Assembly (NCBI RefSeq): GCF_008693065.1
Contig: NZ_VXKH01000003.1
Location: 1-64,000, forward strand
Reading direction: 5' to 3'
Source: Corynebacterium tuscaniense
GTDB lineage: Bacteria > Actinomycetota > Actinomycetes > Mycobacteriales > Mycobacteriaceae
Length of the DNA stretch: 64,000 nt
The translations under genes and the position numbers were made by a program. Below, piece by piece: positions 56,239 through 64,000 of the stretch (the first letter of the stretch is position 1; each line of letters starts with the position of its first letter). The notes below the pieces were generated by a model. The model saw only the letters and a program-made list of their open reading frames with translations. It did no database searches and had not been told where the DNA came from.

Positions 56239-56421
56239 ATGTCCAGCCCAGCAGCAGCCCCGCGCAAATACCCTCTCACTGAATCTCACAAGCGCATGAT
56301 TGAAGAACTACCGAAAACACAGGCAAAAGCCACCCGCGACCTGCAAGAGTATGTGAAGAAACTCGAGGCTCGCCAAAAACGCCCCCGCTGGCAGCGGCTA
56401 CTTGGTATATACCCCGTTTAA
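56239..56421 (+). CDS. 60-residue basic protein, unrecognised
   Basis: Soluble, helical and basic (HKRMIEELPKTQAKATRDL, LEARQKRPRWQRLLG). GAAGGGAG lies seven bases before the ATG and a plausible promoter precedes it, so it is probably a real gene. A hairpin follows. No family recognised. Confidence 0.6.
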   Translation: MSSPAAAPRKYPLTESHKRMIEELPKTQAKATRDLQEYVKKLEARQKRPRWQRLLGIYPV

Positions 56422-56450
56422 TCTCTCTCATCCGCCCAGCACAATTCGCA

Positions 56451-56486
56451 CTTGTTCATTTAACCACTCAGCAAGTGGAGAACAAG
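56451..56486 (+). terminator. Hairpin after the 60-residue protein gene
   Basis: CTTGTTC pairs with GAACAAG and CCACT with AGTGG inside; GGGCTTTCCCTTT follows. Confidence 0.5.
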
Positions 56487-56578
56487 GGCTTTCCCTTTGA
56501 GTCTTCAATCTTGAAACAAGCCGATCATGGAGATGTGCCAAGCGGGTTAAGGGATTCAAGGTCAAATCTTCGGTCATG

Positions 56579-56619
56579 AAAGAGCCCTGATTCTGCTTGT
56601 TTGAGAATCAGGGCTCTTT
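56579..56619. terminator. Perfect 16-bp inverted repeat, terminator downstream of tRNA-Glu
   Basis: AAAGAGCCCTGATTCT pairs with AGAATCAGGGCTCTTT across 9 bases; T-run on either strand. Confidence 0.85.
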
Positions 56620-56674
56620 AAGCCGCTCCACGTCAGCACGCCTTGCGTAACCGGAAAGTGGAGTCACCGGTCTG

Positions 56675-56747
56675 TACCCCGTACGGGATTTGAACCCGTG
56701 TTACCGCCGTGAGAGGGCGACGTCCTAGGCCGCTAGACGAACGGGGC
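56675..56747 (-). tRNA. tRNA-Glu (CTC), copy 2 of the pair
   Basis: 73 bases on the minus strand: acceptor GCCCCGT/ACGGGGT, anticodon loop CCTCTCA (CTC), T-loop TTCAAAT, discriminator A, no encoded CCA. Identical to the copy at 56903. Confidence 0.95.
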
Positions 56748-56855
56748 GTGTTCGCTGTTTTTTGCGACTTGCTTACAGTAAAGGACCGGGCGAAAAAGTC
56801 CAAACCAGCTGGTCATCATGGAGGTTCGCCCCCGTGCGGGAGACCAAGCAAGAAA

Positions 56856-56900
56856 ACAAGTATCCCTCCGAATCTGAAACCAGACTCGGAGGGACTTCGT
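56856..56900 (-). terminator. Terminator downstream of the first tRNA-Glu
   Basis: On the minus strand AAGTCCCTCCGAG pairs with TTCGGAGGGA around a loop of about 13 bases, followed by TACTTGTTTTCTT. Confidence 0.75.
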
Positions 56901-56902
56901 TG

Positions 56903-56975
56903 TACCCCGTACGGGATTTGAACCCGTGTTACCGCCGTGAGAGGGCGACGTCCTAGGCCGCTAGACGAACGGGGC
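56903..56975 (-). tRNA. tRNA-Glu (CTC), copy 1 of the pair
   Basis: Same 73 bases as 56675-56747. It lies directly behind tRNA-Gln on the same strand. Confidence 0.95.
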
Positions 56976-57021
56976 GTAAGGACTTTTTGTCCTGCAGATC
57001 CTTATTGCTAATTCTCTGCAG

Positions 57022-57093
57022 CTGGCCTACCAGGACTCGAACCTAGAATGACGGTACCAGAAACCGTAGTGTTGCCAATTACACCATAGGCCA
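57022..57093 (-). tRNA. tRNA-Gln (CTG)
   Basis: 72 bases: acceptor TGGCCTA/TAGGCCA, D-loop AATTGG, anticodon loop TTCTGGT (CTG), T-loop TTCGAGT, discriminator G, no encoded CCA. First of three leftward tRNA genes next to gltX. Confidence 0.93.
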
Positions 57094-57239
57094 TCGTTGC
57101 TGTTGAACTTCTTAAGCACTTAAGCTGTTCAAAACAACGTGGGATACTATAACCACGTCTGAGCCTAACTGCCAAATCGCAAGGTCAGACGCGGTAAATA
57201 GCACTCCACAAAGCGGGTCAAACTACCCCGCTGTGATTT

Positions 57240-58742
57240 CTATTGCGCTGGTTCTTCAGCGACATAAGGTGTAGCGGCGCGTGCAGCGCGCAGACGGGTC
57301 AAGGTGGACTCGCGGCCGAGGAGCTCCATGGACTCAAACAGCGGCGGGGAAACAGCTTCGCCAGAGACACCGACGCGCAGGGCGCCGAAGGCAACACGGG
57401 GTTTGAGCCCGAGTTCGTCGATAAGCGCCTTGTTGAGAGCTGCCTCGATGCTGGGAGTGGTCCACTCCCCGACTGCTTCAAGCGCGGCGATTCCGGCGTC
57501 AAGAGGTTCTACGGCTGCTTCCTTGAGGTTCTTCTTTGCGGCGCGCTCATCGAGGGTGAGTTCTGAATCCGGGATAACAAGGAACTTGAGCAGGTCGTAG
57601 GCGTCCGAAAGTACCTTGATGCGTGTCTGCACGAGATCGGCGGCGATAGCGAACTTCTCTTCTGGGTAATCGGCCGGGAAATCGGTGTACTCGGTCAAGT
57701 ACTCGCGCAGGCGGTTCTTGAAGTCCTCCGGCTCAAGCATGCGGATGTGGTCCGCATTGATGGCTTCCAACTTCTTCTGGTCGAAGCGAGCAGGGTTAGC
57801 CAACACGTCAGAAACGTCAAAGGCTTTGACGAACTCATCCACAGTGAAAATGTCTTGGTCGGCGGACAGCGACCAACCAAGAAGAGCAAGATAGTTGATC
57901 ATGCCCTCGGGGATGATGCCGTTATCGCGGTGGTTGAACAGGTTCGATTCCGGGTCGCGCTTAGACAGCTTCTTGTTGCCCTGCCCCATAACGAAGGGAA
58001 GGTGCCCAAACTCGGGAGTGAAGTCGGTGATGCCAATGCGCTGCAGCGCTTCGTAGAGTGCGATCTGGCGCGGGGTGGACGAAAGAAGGTCCTCGCCGCG
58101 CAGGACGTGGGTGATGCCCATCAACGCGTCGTCGACAGGGTTGACCAGGGTGTACAGCGGCGCACCGTTGGAACGCGCAACAACATAATCCGGCTGGGTG
58201 GTGGACTTGAACTCCACCTCACCACGGACCAGATCATTCCACTTCCAATCCTTATCCGGCATGCGTAGACGCCACACTGGCTCGCGGCCTTCGGCCTTGA
58301 ACGCGGCAACCTGTTCCTCTGTGAGGTTGCGGTCAAAGTTGTCATAGCCCAGCTGTGGGTCGCGACCAGCAGCGATATGGCGCTCCTTGACCTCCTCTGC
58401 GGTGGAGTATGCCGGGTAGACCTCACCTGCCTCGATCAACTTGTCCAGGACGTCCTTGTAAATGTCCATGCGTTGGGACTGACGGTAGGGCTCGTGCGGG
58501 CCACCTTTGACCACGCCTTCGTCCCATTCCATACCAAGCCATGTCAGAGAATCAATGATGGCCTGGTAAGACTCTTCTGAATCACGCTTGGCATCAGTGT
58601 CCTCAATACGGAACACCAGAGTGCCTCCGGTGTGGCGAGCTTGCGCCCAGTTAAACAGCGCCGTGCGGACCATACCCACGTGTGGAGTACCAGTGGGTGA
58701 TGGGCAGAAACGAACACGTACAGATGTGGCAGAGTCAGTCAT
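57240..58742 (-). CDS. gltX: Glutamyl-tRNA synthetase
   Basis: Class I synthetase, 500 residues. HIGH-like motif [40 protein letters not shown] and the KMSKS-like [10 protein letters not shown]. The start is ATG 58742 ([18 protein letters not shown]): TACAGT ends seven bases before it, so leaderless; the long open frame upstream to 59102 is antisense to isochorismate synthase and rejected. Two tRNA-Glu and a tRNA-Gln gene lie just downstream. Organisms lacking GlnRS use this enzyme also for tRNA-Gln with GatCAB. Confidence 0.97.
   Translation of the reverse strand: MTDSATSVRVRFCPSPTGTPHVGMVRTALFNWAQARHTGGTLVFRIEDTDAKRDSEESYQAIIDSLTWLGMEWDEGVVKGGPHEPYRQSQRMDIYKDVLDKLIEAGEVYPAYSTAEEVKERHIAAGRDPQLGYDNFDRNLTEEQVAAFKAEGREPVWRLRMPDKDWKWNDLVRGEVEFKSTTQPDYVVARSNGAPLYTLVNPVDDALMGITHVLRGEDLLSSTPRQIALYEALQRIGITDFTPEFGHLPFVMGQGNKKLSKRDPESNLFNHRDNGIIPEGMINYLALLGWSLSADQDIFTVDEFVKAFDVSDVLANPARFDQKKLEAINADHIRMLEPEDFKNRLREYLTEYTDFPADYPEEKFAIAADLVQTRIKVLSDAYDLLKFLVIPDSELTLDERAAKKNLKEAAVEPLDAGIAALEAVGEWTTPSIEAALNKALIDELGLKPRVAFGALRVGVSGEAVSPPLFESMELLGRESTLTRLRAARAATPYVAEEPAQ
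57416..57426 (-). repeat. GCTTATCGACG motif, copy 9
   Basis: Inside gltX on the coding strand, read as Leu-Ile-Asp-Glu. Confidence 0.8.
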
Positions 58743-58755
58743 GCACACAACTGTA
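58743..58755 (-). promoter_or_regulatory. -10 box of leaderless gltX
   Basis: TACAGT on the minus strand (58755-58750), seven bases before ATG 58742. Confidence 0.55.
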
Positions 58756-58849
58756 GCGCGCTCTCCCCCACGGCTCGCCAGTAGCGCCTTCCTCGCGTAG
58801 GACAGATGCAGTCCCGCAAGTGAGCGATCCGGAGGTTTTAATAGCATGT

Positions 58850-58860
58850 GCTTATCGACG
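58850..58860 (+). repeat. GCTTATCGACG motif, copy 10
   Basis: Intergenic if isochorismate synthase starts at 58888; otherwise it codes Cys-Leu-Ser-Thr with a rare TTA codon. Confidence 0.8.
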
Positions 58861-58887
58861 CTTCCCCACCCGCTAAGATGGTCCCCC

Positions 58888-60012
58888 ATGTCCACCCGCC
58901 CTGCTGCCGCACCTGATACCGCACCGGACTTTGCGCTGTCCCGGCCCACAGGCTCCGTACGCACCCAAGGCGCGGTAACCACGTTCAACGATACCGGCTC
59001 AGCGGTCACTTCCCTTGAGCACGGTGACGTCAAAATTGTTGTCGGCGCACTCCCCTTCGACCGTGAGGCCCCGGCAGCGCTTACGGTCCCGGAGCACATC
59101 ATCCGCGAGGACGGCTACCTACAGCCACATGCCTACTACCGTTCTGGCCCCGGCTCAGTGGTCCATGCGCGTGTGAGCGGATTTGATCCGGAGCCACGCG
59201 AACATCTTCGTCGCATCGAAGCAGCGATTGACACAATCCGGGAATCTCGCCTGGACAAGGTCGTGCTCGCCCGCGCTGTTGATTTTGCGTTCGATCCACC
59301 GGTGGACCCGCGCCTTGTGGCAGCGAGGCTCATTGATCTATCTCAATCACGCGATGGGTTCATGGCTGACCTTTCGCCCGCTGGCCTGCAGGGCCACACA
59401 ATCGTGGGCTCCTCACCAGAACTGCTCATCCGCCGCGATGGGTTGAACATTTACTCCTACCCACTTGCCGGCTCAGCACCTCGCATCCCAAATGATCCGG
59501 TGGCCGATGCTGCTGCCGGTAAGGCGCTAGCGACGTCGGAAAAGAACCTCGCAGAACACTCCTACGTTGTTGAACACATCCGCGAAATCCTCGAGCCTCT
59601 ATGCACGGAATTGAACATTTCCACCCGTCCACAGCTCGAATCCACCAATGAGATGTGGCACTTAGCCACCCCCATCAAAGGCGTGCTTAAACAGCCGGCT
59701 CCAACCGCCTTGGAGCTCGCAGCCAAGCTCTACCCCACTCCGGCCGTTTGTGGAACCCCACAGCATGCGGCAGAAACACTGATCACTACAGCTGAATCGG
59801 ATCGTTCTTTCTACGCCGGTGCCGTTGGCTGGACCACGTCCGACGGTGATGGTGAATACGTCGTGTCTATCCGCTGCGCGCAAGTCAACGCTGATGGCAC
59901 AGCTGCCCGCGCGTGGGCCGGTGGCGGACTCGTTGCCTCCTCAGATGCAGAAGAGGAGCTTGCGGAAACAACCGCCAAGCTCCTCACCATCCAGCGTGCG
60001 CTGGGACTTTAA
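58888..60012 (+). CDS. Isochorismate synthase
   Basis: Converts chorismate to isochorismate for menaquinone or siderophore synthesis. 374 residues of the chorismate-binding family: [63 protein letters not shown] 58888 is chosen because TAAGAT lies eight bases upstream; ATG 58846 with GGAGG ten bases upstream would add 14 residues and is the alternative. Whether it acts as MenF or EntC cannot be told, since no partner gene is near. Confidence 0.88.
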   Translation: MSTRPAAAPDTAPDFALSRPTGSVRTQGAVTTFNDTGSAVTSLEHGDVKIVVGALPFDREAPAALTVPEHIIREDGYLQPHAYYRSGPGSVVHARVSGFDPEPREHLRRIEAAIDTIRESRLDKVVLARAVDFAFDPPVDPRLVAARLIDLSQSRDGFMADLSPAGLQGHTIVGSSPELLIRRDGLNIYSYPLAGSAPRIPNDPVADAAAGKALATSEKNLAEHSYVVEHIREILEPLCTELNISTRPQLESTNEMWHLATPIKGVLKQPAPTALELAAKLYPTPAVCGTPQHAAETLITTAESDRSFYAGAVGWTTSDGDGEYVVSIRCAQVNADGTAARAWAGGGLVASSDAEEELAETTAKLLTIQRALGL

Positions 60013-60021
60013 CCCAACGCT

Positions 60022-60813
60022 TTACGCCCGCTCAACGGGGTTACGCAGGGAACCAATCCCGTCAATCTCCACCTCGATGGTGTCACCTGGGACCATCTCG
60101 GCTGTGCCCGCTGGAGAGCCAGTGCAGATCACATCGCCCGGAAGCAATGTGTAGGACGATGTGATGAACTCGATGATCTTGCCGATCTTCCAGATCATCT
60201 GGTTCGAGTTCGAGTCCTGCTTCGTCTCCGTAACACCATCGTGAGTCAGGTGAGCCTTGATCGGCAGATCATCAAAGTCGAACTTGTCCAAGTCCGTCTC
60301 AATCCAGGGACCCAGCGGGCAGAAGGTGTCAATGCCCTTGGCACGTGCCCACTGGCCATCCGCGAATTGCAGATCACGCGAGGAAACATCGTTGACGATG
60401 GTCACACCACGAACAACAGACTTCCAGTCTTCAGCCTTGACGCTCTTGCATGGGACGCCAATGACCAGCGCCAGCTCGCCTTCAAACTCGACGCGTGTAG
60501 CAAAGTCTGGAATCTTGATCGCCGCATCCGGGCCGATGACAGCTGTCGGCGGCTTGAGAAAGAGAGTCGGTGGAAGGTGTTCAGCAGACTGTTTGAACAC
60601 CTCTGCAACGTGGTCGGCATAATTGCGACCAATAGCTACGACCTTGCTGGGGAGCATGGGCGCGAGCAGGCGAACGCTCTCAAGCGGCCACTCCTTACCC
60701 GTGTACTCCGGTTCCGTAAACGGGGTCCCCTTAATCTGCTTGGCAGTGGTGCCCTCATCATCAATGACCGCGAAGGTCATTCCCTCAGGTGTGGCAATTC
60801 GTCCAAAACGCAT
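60022..60813 (-). CDS. Fumarylacetoacetate hydrolase family protein
   Basis: 263-residue metal-dependent hydrolase/decarboxylase family enzyme. Metal-binding carboxylates in VEFEGELALVIG and the segment GVTIVNDVSSRDLQ, GDVICTGSPAGTAEMVPGD at the C-terminus. Similar single-domain actinobacterial proteins act on acylpyruvates or oxaloacetate; exact substrate unknown. TATGCT lies seven bases before ATG 60813, a leaderless start. Convergent with isochorismate synthase. Confidence 0.88.
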   Translation of the reverse strand: MRFGRIATPEGMTFAVIDDEGTTAKQIKGTPFTEPEYTGKEWPLESVRLLAPMLPSKVVAIGRNYADHVAEVFKQSAEHLPPTLFLKPPTAVIGPDAAIKIPDFATRVEFEGELALVIGVPCKSVKAEDWKSVVRGVTIVNDVSSRDLQFADGQWARAKGIDTFCPLGPWIETDLDKFDFDDLPIKAHLTHDGVTETKQDSNSNQMIWKIGKIIEFITSSYTLLPGDVICTGSPAGTAEMVPGDTIEVEIDGIGSLRNPVERA

Positions 60814-60826
60814 GGGGATGAGCATA
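60814..60826 (-). promoter_or_regulatory. -10 box of the leaderless FAH-family gene
   Basis: TATGCT on the minus strand (60826-60821), seven bases before ATG 60813. Confidence 0.55.
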
Positions 60827-60870
60827 CGCGAGCCAGATCACAGCAGTGGCTTTAACCCGCACATTCCTCT

Positions 60871-61467
60871 CTACATGCTCGATGGTTCCCTAGCTTTCCC
60901 CACAGTCAAAGCAAGATACAGCTCAGCGCATGCGAGCGCGTCCGTCAGCGCATTGTGGTTTCCGTAATCAGGCAGGCCATGACGAGCACGTACACGCGCT
61001 AGCCGCAAATCCTCTCCCCGTGGGTACGTTCCCATGCGTTCCATTCGGCGACGCTCCAGTGTCATTGTGTCCACGACTTCCTCATCGCGCACCCGCCATG
61101 TTTTACCAAAGACCTTTTTGTGCAGCGCGCCCAAAAATCCGGTTTCCATCTGCGCAAAATGCGCGAGGAGTTTTCGGCTTTCCAGTGCCTTTAGGAACTT
61201 CTGAAGGGCTTCCACAGAGGGAATGCCATGGCGAGCAACATCATCATCAGTCACGCCATGCACGGTCGCGGAATCACCAACATGAGCACCACTGAGCACG
61301 CAATAGCCAGCGCCGGAAAGATCAATCACACGATCATTGATGGGCACCCACCCAATGGAGACAAGTTCATGCACGCCGGGTTTCAACCCAGTTGTCTCCA
61401 CGTCCACCGCGAGTAGCGCGCCTGGTTCCAGATCACGCTTGGGTGGTCGAAAGAGCCCAGAGAACAT
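60871..61467 (-). CDS. DnaQ-like 3'-5' exonuclease (DEDD)
   Basis: 198 residues with the epsilon-type exonuclease motifs: ExoI LLAVDVETTGLKPG (DxE), an ExoII region (LLAHFAQMETGFL) and ExoIII HNALTDALACAELY (HxxxxxD). It starts immediately after the stop of the cNMP/CBS/DUF294 gene, a pairing seen widely in bacteria, often beside acetate permease genes. The partner may regulate it or act on the same nucleotide pool (inference). Confidence 0.87.
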   Translation of the reverse strand: MFSGLFRPPKRDLEPGALLAVDVETTGLKPGVHELVSIGWVPINDRVIDLSGAGYCVLSGAHVGDSATVHGVTDDDVARHGIPSVEALQKFLKALESRKLLAHFAQMETGFLGALHKKVFGKTWRVRDEEVVDTMTLERRRMERMGTYPRGEDLRLARVRARHGLPDYGNHNALTDALACAELYLALTVGKAREPSSM

Positions 61468-63333
61468 CTAAATCGACCTCACGGGAAACTTCGATGCCAT
61501 TGCCGCTTGCAGGGATTTGATAATGCGGAAGGAGTCCCGCAACGCGTCGCGGTCGATCGAGGACATCTTGGATGGATCAATGTGATAGTTCGGGGTCTCC
61601 CCTGCCCGTACCTGCGCCGCCTGGTGGCGCAGTGCCAGGTTAGAAATGTGGTTGTAGGCGCGCTGCAAGTCTTGAGCGCCGCGGGCGCTGATGCTATCTC
61701 CCGCCGCCTGCTCAATGCGCTCCTGTGTGCCCACCACTGTCGAGCCCGCCAGAATGCCGTACAGTCGCGCCATCTGCACCACTGCTGCGGTGCCACCCTT
61801 CTTCACATCAAGCGTGTCCGCATACTCTCCAGAACGTTGGACGACGAACCCGCGGAAGAAACCGATGGGTGGTTCACGGCGCGTGGCCAGCGCCGCCAGA
61901 TGCGCATGGAGGCGACGGGATCCACGCGCGGAAACAACTGCGTTGTCATGGACTCGCTGCGCCATCTCTTCATCACCGAAGAGACACCGGAAATCAAAGA
62001 ACACCTGAGCGTGAAGCAGCGCCTCCGATTCGGGGGCGGTAATCCAGTTGTGGAAGGTCTTGTTCCATTCACTTTCGGTCATACGCCATTCCGACGTGGA
62101 CGCCATCATGTCACCTGGACACAATGTCTGCCCGGCATCCGCCAAACCCGTGCAGATGTACTCAGTGAACTTCTGAAAGTACTCGCCGTGTTCGGCCTCG
62201 TCATAGGAATCAGACAGCACCAGCGCATTGTCCTGATCCGAGGCAGGCCCCATTTCACGGCGCGCTTGTGAGCCCACCGCCACGAAGGCAAAAGGTACCG
62301 GCGGTGGTCCGAATTCCTCATAAGCCAGCTCGGAAAGACGCCGCGCGATCGCATCCGCAATGCCGGTGAGCAAGTGTTGCACGTCGCTTGCCGACGACCC
62401 CCGGTCCACAAACCTCGCCGCCACTGCTGCCGCGCGCTTATAAGCATCCCGCAGCTCATTCCTACTACTGCCAGCCACATCAGCAGCCAGGTAGATGGGA
62501 TCTGATTGGAGCTGGTGCATGATGTCACTACTGGTCAGAACACCGATGATTTCTTGCGAGGTCCCATCGACCACGGGCAGGTGGTGGAAGCCGTGTTCGC
62601 TCATCACCAACATGGCCTCAAACAGCAATGTCTCGGCGTTGATGGTGCGCACCGGTGATGTCATCACTTCGGCCACCGCGGCAGCAGTGGAATAACTTTC
62701 GGCTACAACGCGTCGGCGCAGGTCCCGGTCGGTGAGAATGCCAATGTCTCCGCCTTCCTCCACTGGTGTGACCACGATGCAGGACACATCACTCTCGCTC
62801 ATTCGAACAGCGGCATCTCGGATCGACGCAGATGCCTCCACCGTGACCAAGTTGCCCGTTTTGATCATCTCACTCACGTTGGTGCGCAGAGTGTCTGCAT
62901 TGCCCGGATCGTTCAACTCCTGTGCATAGGCAGCAACACGGCGAGAGAGGGATTGGAAGAAACGGAGGATATCCGGGTGATCGCTAATAAGCGAAACAAA
63001 AGCTTCACGTGGAAGGACCAGCAAAATGCTGTCTTCCACCGCGATCATGGTGTAATCCGATTCGGGCGTGCTGACGAGCGAGGAATACCCGAAATTGCGG
63101 CCGGATTCGCGCCGATCGATGAGCGTATCTCCCTCGGCGAGAACATCGACGGCGCCAGAACGGATGATGTACAGGTTGTCATTGATCTGGCCACGGGTGA
63201 CGATGACCTCGCCCCGACGAACATAAATGATCTGCATTTGGCGTGGCAGCGCCGAAAGGGCTTCATCCGGCAGATGGGAAAATGGTTCGTGCTGCGCGAG
63301 AAAACCACGCACCTCATCGAGCTCAACTGTCAT
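61468..63333 (-). CDS. cNMP-binding/CBS/DUF294 nucleotidyltransferase-like protein
   Basis: 621-residue cytoplasmic signalling protein: cyclic-nucleotide-binding domain (about 10-125; IIYVRRGEVIVTRGQINDNLYIIRSG), tandem CBS domains (about 150-275), then a nucleotidyltransferase-like DUF294 domain with GSQARREMGPASDQDN near residue 355 and DUF294 C-terminal helices. The GS...DxD pattern suggests it is catalytically able. ATG 63333 (MTVELDEV) is used; an in-frame start 11 codons upstream is possible. First gene of the pair with the exonuclease. Confidence 0.9.
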   Translation of the reverse strand: MTVELDEVRGFLAQHEPFSHLPDEALSALPRQMQIIYVRRGEVIVTRGQINDNLYIIRSGAVDVLAEGDTLIDRRESGRNFGYSSLVSTPESDYTMIAVEDSILLVLPREAFVSLISDHPDILRFFQSLSRRVAAYAQELNDPGNADTLRTNVSEMIKTGNLVTVEASASIRDAAVRMSESDVSCIVVTPVEEGGDIGILTDRDLRRRVVAESYSTAAAVAEVMTSPVRTINAETLLFEAMLVMSEHGFHHLPVVDGTSQEIIGVLTSSDIMHQLQSDPIYLAADVAGSSRNELRDAYKRAAAVAARFVDRGSSASDVQHLLTGIADAIARRLSELAYEEFGPPPVPFAFVAVGSQARREMGPASDQDNALVLSDSYDEAEHGEYFQKFTEYICTGLADAGQTLCPGDMMASTSEWRMTESEWNKTFHNWITAPESEALLHAQVFFDFRCLFGDEEMAQRVHDNAVVSARGSRRLHAHLAALATRREPPIGFFRGFVVQRSGEYADTLDVKKGGTAAVVQMARLYGILAGSTVVGTQERIEQAAGDSISARGAQDLQRAYNHISNLALRHQAAQVRAGETPNYHIDPSKMSSIDRDALRDSFRIIKSLQAAMASKFPVRSI

Positions 63334-63412
63334 GGGCTTAGAGTGCCAGAAACTCTGGCCGCACATGACAGCTTTGACCGTTTTGGGGCTTTTGGAATGT
63401 GAAATAAATTAA

Positions 63413-64000
63413 CTACTGGTAGCTGACAAACCACGGGCGCGGGTTCACCTGCGTGTATGTCTGCTCGGGTGTGAACATTGGCTTGTCCTCGTCGATGAAA
63501 TTCTTCCAGGCAACGAAGAACCTCGGGTCAAGGTTCTCCAGCAAAATGTTCCAGGTATCAAACTTCTCACCAGGTGTGCCGTGTCCATCCGCATGGAGGA
63601 TGAAAGACAACTCTGGGTGATCCGTGTTGATGTTGTGCCGATCCGGCAGCATAGCCACCTGGAATTGGTGCACGATGAGGGCTTTCTGCGGCAGCTTGTG
63701 CTTGCGGGTCAGGTCAGCCAACCACTGCGTGACCTCATTGATTTCCGCAGCGTCCGCAGAGCCAACCTGTGCAGCTGGGGTTTGTCCCGGCTGAAGCTTC
63801 CACTCCGCATCTAGTGCTAAACCGACATTCGGGCGCTTCAACAGCTCCTCATAGAGCACCGCCTGGTCCTTAAAGGTGTCCAGCCCCGGCTGCAGGTCTA
63901 TAACGGCGTACCCACCGGCCTCCGTAATCGCATCAATATACGGAACGAGATCGGCTGGATCCGTTTCGTTGGTGAAGTTACCGTCATCCCCGGGTCCGGC
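63413..64000 (-). CDS. Unrecognised protein, N-terminus outside window
   Basis: C-terminal 195 residues of a gene that enters from beyond base 64000. The sequence suggests a TIM-barrel-like extracytoplasmic protein (PYIDAITEAGGYAVIDLQPG, VGLALDAEWKL, IVHQFQVAMLP, LSFILHADGHG) with alternating strand-helix units, but I do not recognise a catalytic motif. It ends 79 bases upstream of the cNMP/CBS protein start. Confidence 0.7.
   Translation of the reverse strand, partial: AGPGDDGNFTNETDPADLVPYIDAITEAGGYAVIDLQPGLDTFKDQAVLYEELLKRPNVGLALDAEWKLQPGQTPAAQVGSADAAEINEVTQWLADLTRKHKLPQKALIVHQFQVAMLPDRHNINTDHPELSFILHADGHGTPGEKFDTWNILLENLDPRFFVAWKNFIDEDKPMFTPEQTYTQVNPRPWFVSYQ

Noticed and set aside
56545-56580. 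tRNA-like fragment (GCCAAGCGGGTTAAGGGATTCAA)-type D-arm
   Set aside because: Only D-arm similarity; no acceptor, anticodon or T-arm, and a terminator follows.
58743-59102. N-terminal extension of gltX
   Set aside because: The extension is antisense to isochorismate synthase and lacks synthetase similarity; the leaderless ATG at 58742 fits the family start.

Overview
The window reads as a piece of chromosome from an actinobacterium of the genus Corynebacterium (inference). The evidence is a base composition in the upper fifties of percent GC, an ltbR regulator divergent from leuCD, a MutT1-type NUDIX plus histidine-phosphatase fusion, a HelD/HelR-type RNA polymerase helicase, and many genes that start directly at the 5' end of the predicted transcript (TANNNT -10 box 6-8 bases before ATG or GTG). 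No plasmid, phage, IS element or CRISPR array is visible. Most genes are conserved housekeeping genes.

Layout, left to right. 1-5.4 kb: 3'-truncated secreted subtilase, the leftward infC-rpmI-rplT operon with an AUC-initiated infC and an attenuator-like leader, and a DUF2339 membrane protein. 5.4-15.3 kb: uvrA, a metallo-hydrolase, a DoxX-like protein with a repeat-rich basic tail, a HelD-type helicase, a universal stress protein and uvrB. 15.4-23.5 kb: an accessory-looking cluster with an XRE-TetR fusion regulator, a complete peptide-type ABC importer (binding protein, two permeases, double ATPase) and a carnitine/choline O-acyltransferase. 23.5-34 kb: DUF4259 protein, coaE, rpsA, a YkvI-like transporter, polA, a DUF418 protein divergent from a TetR regulator with a PH-like partner, an AlkC-type DNA repair protein, and a tRNA with leucine anticodon CAA but no long variable arm. 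34-41.5 kb: alanine/glycine symporter, crtB-crtI, a small exported protein and a polar amino acid ABC importer. 41.5-48 kb: the leftward operon thiL-ung-DAK2-recG-rsmD-coaD. 48-55.2 kb: double-DUF3515 protein, ddl and gpsA, mutT1, leuCD and ltbR. 55.2-57.1 kb: a PcaC-like gene, two unrecognised small genes and three tRNA genes (two identical Glu, one Gln). 57.2-64 kb: gltX, isochorismate synthase, an FAH-family enzyme, an exonuclease paired with a cNMP/CBS/DUF294 protein, and an unrecognised gene cut by the window end.

The most unusual observations are an 11-base word, GCTTATCGACG, found ten times (about 0.03 expected from base composition) in intergenic DNA and in several reading frames, twice forcing rare TTA or ATA codons; the ABC importer linked to a carnitine acyltransferase under a two-HTH regulator; the repeat/histone-H1-like tail on the DoxX-like protein; and the class I tRNA with anticodon CAA.
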